Below, in pieces: positions 60,972-64,000 of a stretch of DNA of 64,000 nucleotides. The notes below the pieces were generated by a model. That model was not told where the DNA came from. It searched no databases and saw only the letters and a program-made list of their open reading frames with translations. Source of the stretch: Synergistaceae bacterium (GTDB taxonomy: Bacteria; Synergistota; Synergistia; Synergistales; Aminithiophilaceae); contig JAESII010000004.1 of NCBI GenBank assembly GCA_016756725.1, positions 597,472 through 661,471 on the forward strand, read 5' to 3'. Position numbers and translations under genes: made by a program. Numbering within the stretch: the first letter of the stretch is position 1; the number at the start of each line of letters is the position of its first letter.

Positions 60972-62027
60972 TCATCCTTCCGGGGCGAGCCAGCGGTCCC
61001 GTGTCTTGCGGCTGCCCGCCGAGAGGGGGTAGTCGTTCAGTCCTTCCGGCCTGACCCAGAGGGTCTGGCGTGAGCCGAAGGGGCTCTCTCCGTCGCGGAC
61101 CTGGCCAACCTGGCAGGAGAAGACGGTGAGAGTCCTCCGGAAGCGGGTGAAGGCGTGGCTCACCGTTCCCCGTTTCGTCCAGGTGATTCGCGGGGCGTCG
61201 AGCCAGACCGCCAGGCTCTCGCCGTCGTCGTCGACGGTGGGGAACTCCCACAGTCCCGCCCAGCGTTCGTCCCGGTGGTGGCGCACCAGCAGGTAAGCTC
61301 CCTCCCGGGAGGCCAGGAGGGTCAGGGCCCGGAGCTTTTCCTGGGGGGGCCTGGGGCTCTTGACGGGCCGGGCCTCGATGGTCCCTCGCCTCAGGGCGAG
61401 GCAGTCGTCGCGCCAGGGGCAGGTCGGGCAGAGGGGCCTGCGGGGGAGGCAGACCAGGGCGCCCAGCTCCATGAGGGCCTGATTGAAGTCTCGGGCCCTT
61501 CCCGTCGGGATGAGTTCTTCGATCTGCCGGCGCAGCTCCCGCTTGGCAGGCGGTCTGTCCACGGGATCGTCCTGATCGCGGAGGCGGGTCATGACCCGTT
61601 CGACATTGCCGTCCAGGGCGGGGACGTCGACGTTGAAGGCCAGGCTCAGGAGGGCTCCCGCCGTGTAGGGGCCCACGCCGGGGAGGGCGAGGAGGGCCTC
61701 TTCGTCACGGGGGAGGTTTCCGCCCCAGTCGTCCATGACCCGACGGGCGATGGCCCGCAGGGATCGGGCCCGCCGGTAGTAGCCCAGCCCCTCCCAGAGG
61801 CGGAGGACCTCCTCTTCGTCGGCCTCGGCCAGGCTGGCGAAGTCGGGGAAACGCTCCATCCAGCGGAGGAAGAAGGGGATCACCGTCGCCACCTGGGTCT
61901 GCTGGAGCATGAACTCCGAGACGAGGACGGCATAGGGCGAGCCGTCGCGCCGCCAGGGAAGGTCCCTGGCCCGGGTGCCGTACCAGGCGAGAAGCCTTTC
62001 GGCCAGTCGGGCCCGTTCCGGCCTCAG
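60972..62027 (-). CDS. mutY: A/G-specific adenine glycosylase MutY, unusual start
   Basis: Removes adenine mispaired with 8-oxoguanine. About 351 aa. SEFMLQQTQVATVIPFF carries the catalytic Glu; the helix-hairpin-helix reads LLALPGVGPYTAGALLSLAF, with ALDGNVERVMTR next; the iron-sulfur cluster ligands are CLPRRPLCPTCPWRDDC; a C-terminal NUDIX-like domain follows. No ATG, GTG or TTG is in a sensible place. A CTG at 62027 overlapping the dapF stop is the best candidate, implying translational coupling. Confidence 0.88.
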   Translation of the reverse strand: MRPERARLAERLLAWYGTRARDLPWRRDGSPYAVLVSEFMLQQTQVATVIPFFLRWMERFPDFASLAEADEEEVLRLWEGLGYYRRARSLRAIARRVMDDWGGNLPRDEEALLALPGVGPYTAGALLSLAFNVDVPALDGNVERVMTRLRDQDDPVDRPPAKRELRRQIEELIPTGRARDFNQALMELGALVCLPRRPLCPTCPWRDDCLALRRGTIEARPVKSPRPPQEKLRALTLLASREGAYLLVRHHRDERWAGLWEFPTVDDDGESLAVWLDAPRITWTKRGTVSHAFTRFRRTLTVFSCQVGQVRDGESPFGSRQTLWVRPEGLNDYPLSAGSRKTRDRWLAPEG

Positions 62028-62848
62028 AGGAAGGCCTCCTCCGTCGTCTCCACCCAGCCGACGAGGGCGGCCTCGCCCGTCAGGGAGGGGAAGACCGTCC
62101 TGGGGCCGTCGAAGCGGAGGGAGACGTCGTTGACGCCGCCGGGGTTGCGGACGGCAACATCCCGGCCCGTCTTGGCCAGGAGGCAGGCGACGATGGCCGA
62201 CGCCGTCGATCCCGTGCCGCAGGAGCGGGTCAGGTCCTCGACGCCCCGCTCGTAGGTGGTGACGAAAAGATCCTCGCCGTCTTCGACGACGAAGTTGACG
62301 TTTGCCCCTTGGGGGAAGAGATCCTGTCTGTGCCGGAGCGTCTCGCCCAGAAGGAGGAGGTTCCTTTCGGGAAGGGGGCGCCGGAGGAAGACGACGCAGT
62401 GGGGCACGCCGACGGTGAGGAAGGAGTAGCGCAGGGCCTCGTCTCCGACGACGACGGGCTCGTCGAGGACCATGCCTTCCAGGGAGACGGGAGCGAGGAG
62501 AAGGCGGACGCGCCTGCCCTCGACGACGGCTCTCACGTCGCCGCCGAGGGTCTCGAAGGTCATCTCGCCCGTGCCGGCGATGATTTCCGTCTCCACGGCG
62601 AAGCGGGCCATGCAGCGGGCCCCGTTGCCGCACATCTCCCCTTCCGAGCCGTCGCTGTTGAAAAGGCGCATCGAGAAGGCGGCCCGGTCCGAAGGGCCCG
62701 CCACGAGGATGCCGTCGGCGCCGAAGGCCTCGCGCCTCCGGCAGAGGAGGCGGGCCATGCGGGAGAGGGCTTCGGCGTCGAAGCGCCTCTTCCGGTCGTC
62801 GAAGACGAGGAAGTCGTTGCCGTTGCCGTTCATCTTGGCCCATCTCAT
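62024..62848 (-). CDS. dapF: Diaminopimelate epimerase DapF
   Basis: Interconverts LL- and meso-diaminopimelate for lysine and peptidoglycan synthesis. 274 aa. Both active-site cysteines are present (EMCGNGARC and TRSCGTGSTAS), along with the N-terminal KMNGNGNDFLVFD. It lies downstream of a decayed ddh gene, an alternative route to meso-diaminopimelate. Confidence 0.95.
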   Translation of the reverse strand: MRWAKMNGNGNDFLVFDDRKRRFDAEALSRMARLLCRRREAFGADGILVAGPSDRAAFSMRLFNSDGSEGEMCGNGARCMARFAVETEIIAGTGEMTFETLGGDVRAVVEGRRVRLLLAPVSLEGMVLDEPVVVGDEALRYSFLTVGVPHCVVFLRRPLPERNLLLLGETLRHRQDLFPQGANVNFVVEDGEDLFVTTYERGVEDLTRSCGTGSTASAIVACLLAKTGRDVAVRNPGGVNDVSLRFDGPRTVFPSLTGEAALVGWVETTEEAFL

Positions 62849-62878
62849 GGGGACATCACCTCTATTCTTTCCGTCCTG

Positions 62879-63219
62879 CTAGATGAGGCGCCGCAGGAGG
62901 GGCTCCCTGGCACCGACGAGAAAATCGATGACGGGGATCTCGAGGAGAGTGTAACATCCCGGCCTCTGGCGTGTCGCCGCCCGGGCCGATGCCACGAGAA
63001 CCTGGGCCGTCGCGGCGGGGTTGTTGACGGTCATGGAAAAGGCGAGGCGCGGCTCGGAAGGGCCAGAATGGCCACGTCGACGGCCTCGAGTTCGTCCAGG
63101 TCGAGAACGACGGGGTGACCTTCAAGGAGAGGGCGGGCCCGGTCCGCCTCCTCCTGATCGGCGACGACGACGCAGTCGACGTTTCCAAAGCCCAGAAGGG
63201 CCGTGTGTGCCTTGTTCAT
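62879..63219 (-). pseudogene. Remnant of meso-diaminopimelate dehydrogenase
   Basis: The 5' part encodes KAHTALLGFGNVDCVVVADQEEADRARP, a dehydrogenase-like N-terminus with damaged nucleotide motif. After a frame change the 3' part reads NNPAATAQVLVASARAATRQ and GCYTLLEIPVIDFLVGAREPLL, the typical Ddh C-terminus. Only about 113 codons remain of roughly 300, so most of the middle is deleted and the frame is broken. Assignment is from recalled family patterns. Confidence 0.65.
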
Positions 63220-63269
63220 CTCGGGGCCTCCTCGCAGATCCACCGTCGGGCCCCCCGGCGGGGCTCCCC

Positions 63270-64000
63270 TTTAAGGCAGATCATCAGCGATGATGAGATC
63301 ATCATAAGGCGAAAGGCCGCCGAAGAAAATCCCCGCGTTCTTCGGGCGGCGGGGGGGGGCGGTCTTTCCGGAGCGCCGACGTCCCGTCCGCGCAGGACGA
63401 AGCCCTAAGGGCCTTCGGCCCTTCGGCGGGCGGGACGCCCGCCCCCCGAACCTCCAGGTGTTCGCTTTCCGGGGCGCGGCCATCTTGGCCGCGAGCGGGC
63501 CGGTTCACAGGCCCGCCGGGTTTGGGGCAGAGTCAGACCCTAAGGGCCTTCGGCCCTTTTGCGCATCGAGACGCCCGCACTCCGAAAACCTGGGCCTTCG
63601 GAGCGCGGCCATCCTGGCCGCGAGCGGGCCGGTTCACAGGCCCGCCGGGTTTGGGGCAGAGTCAGACCCTAAGGGCCTTCGGCCCTTTTGCGCATCGAGA
63701 CGCCCGCACTCCGAAAACCTGGGCCTTCGGGGCGCGGCCATCCTGGCCGCGGTGGGTCGTGTTTTCGGTTTTCCCGGAGCGCCGACGTCCCGTCCGCGCA
63801 GGACGGAGCCATAAGGGCCTTCGGCCCTTCGGCGGGCGGGACGCCCGCCCCCCGAGAACCTGGGCCTTCGGGGCGCGGCCATCTTGGCCGCGAGCGGGCC
63901 GGTTCACAGGCCCGCCGGGTTTGGGGCAGAGTCAGACCCTAAGGGCCTTCGGCCCTTTTGCGCATCGAGACGCCCGCACTCCGAAAACCTGGGCCTTCGG
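63270..64000 (+). repeat. GC-rich imperfect tandem repeats with UUCG-type hairpins
   Basis: A unit of about 130 bp containing CGGGCCGGTTCACAGGCCCG, CTAAGGGCCTTCGGCCCTT and CTCCGAAAACCTGGGCC recurs from about 63490, 63620 and 63880. It is interleaved with a related unit carrying GGCGGGCGGGACGCCCGCC at 63430 and 63830. The short palindromes would form stable hairpins. The long open frames across it, on both strands, are by-products of the repeat. The array runs past the right edge. Confidence 0.85.

Noticed and set aside
63302..63942. Arg/Pro/Ala-rich open frames at the right edge
   Set aside because: They are translations of the tandem repeat in several frames.

Overview
The window is a high-GC bacterial chromosome segment, almost certainly from Synergistota. 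The lineage pointer is a secreted protein at 38968-39510 whose C-terminus (a GGGGCSVGFAP stretch, a hydrophobic helix, then RR) matches the Synergist-CTERM sorting signal. Most of the window is defence DNA, and nearly all defence genes read on the minus strand.

Layout. (1) 10-12167: a type I-E CRISPR array (67 repeats, running off the left edge) followed by cas2, cas1, cas6e, cas5e, cas7e, cse2, cse1 and cas3. (2) 12438-17003: a dicarboxylate/amino-acid symporter, a broken GGDEF gene and a YcjX/YcjF-like pair. (3) 17018-20512: an unusual adaptation operon with two dissimilar Cas1 paralogues, a degenerate Cas4-like protein, two Cas2 paralogues and two unknown small proteins. (4) 20565-23473: a Zorya type II-like operon (zorA, zorB, zorE), followed by a candidate small RNA and two AT-rich membrane genes. 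(5) 25602-31427: a type III array of 93 repeats with its leader beside cas6. (6) 31557-38847: cas6, a second RAMP and a type III-A set (csm5, csm4, csm3, csm2, cas10). (7) 38968-47695: the Synergist-CTERM gene, a type III-B set (cmr6 to cmr1), a CARF protein and a small basic protein. (8) 47806-56990: a translationally coupled operon encoding a CARF-HD protein, a single-chain RNA polymerase with beta-like and beta'-like halves, an unknown acidic protein and an AAA+ protein resembling sigma54 activators. (9) 57177-64000: housekeeping genes, a ddh remnant and GC-rich tandem repeats.

Main observation. A 25-bp element with 16 invariant columns occurs five times, always on the minus strand and in promoter-like position: before the adaptation operon, before zorA, before the candidate small RNA, before the Synergist-CTERM gene and before the Cmr operon. 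I found no copy before the CARF-HD/polymerase operon, the Csm operon or the type III array, where sigma70-like promoters can be proposed. I infer, without proof, a two-tier circuit. The constitutive Csm complex would detect invader RNA and make cyclic oligoadenylate. The CARF-HD, AAA+ and dedicated polymerase module would then transcribe a second tier (Cmr, Zorya, adaptation genes, small RNA, a surface protein) from the shared element. I do not know of a described CRISPR locus with its own multisubunit-type RNA polymerase.
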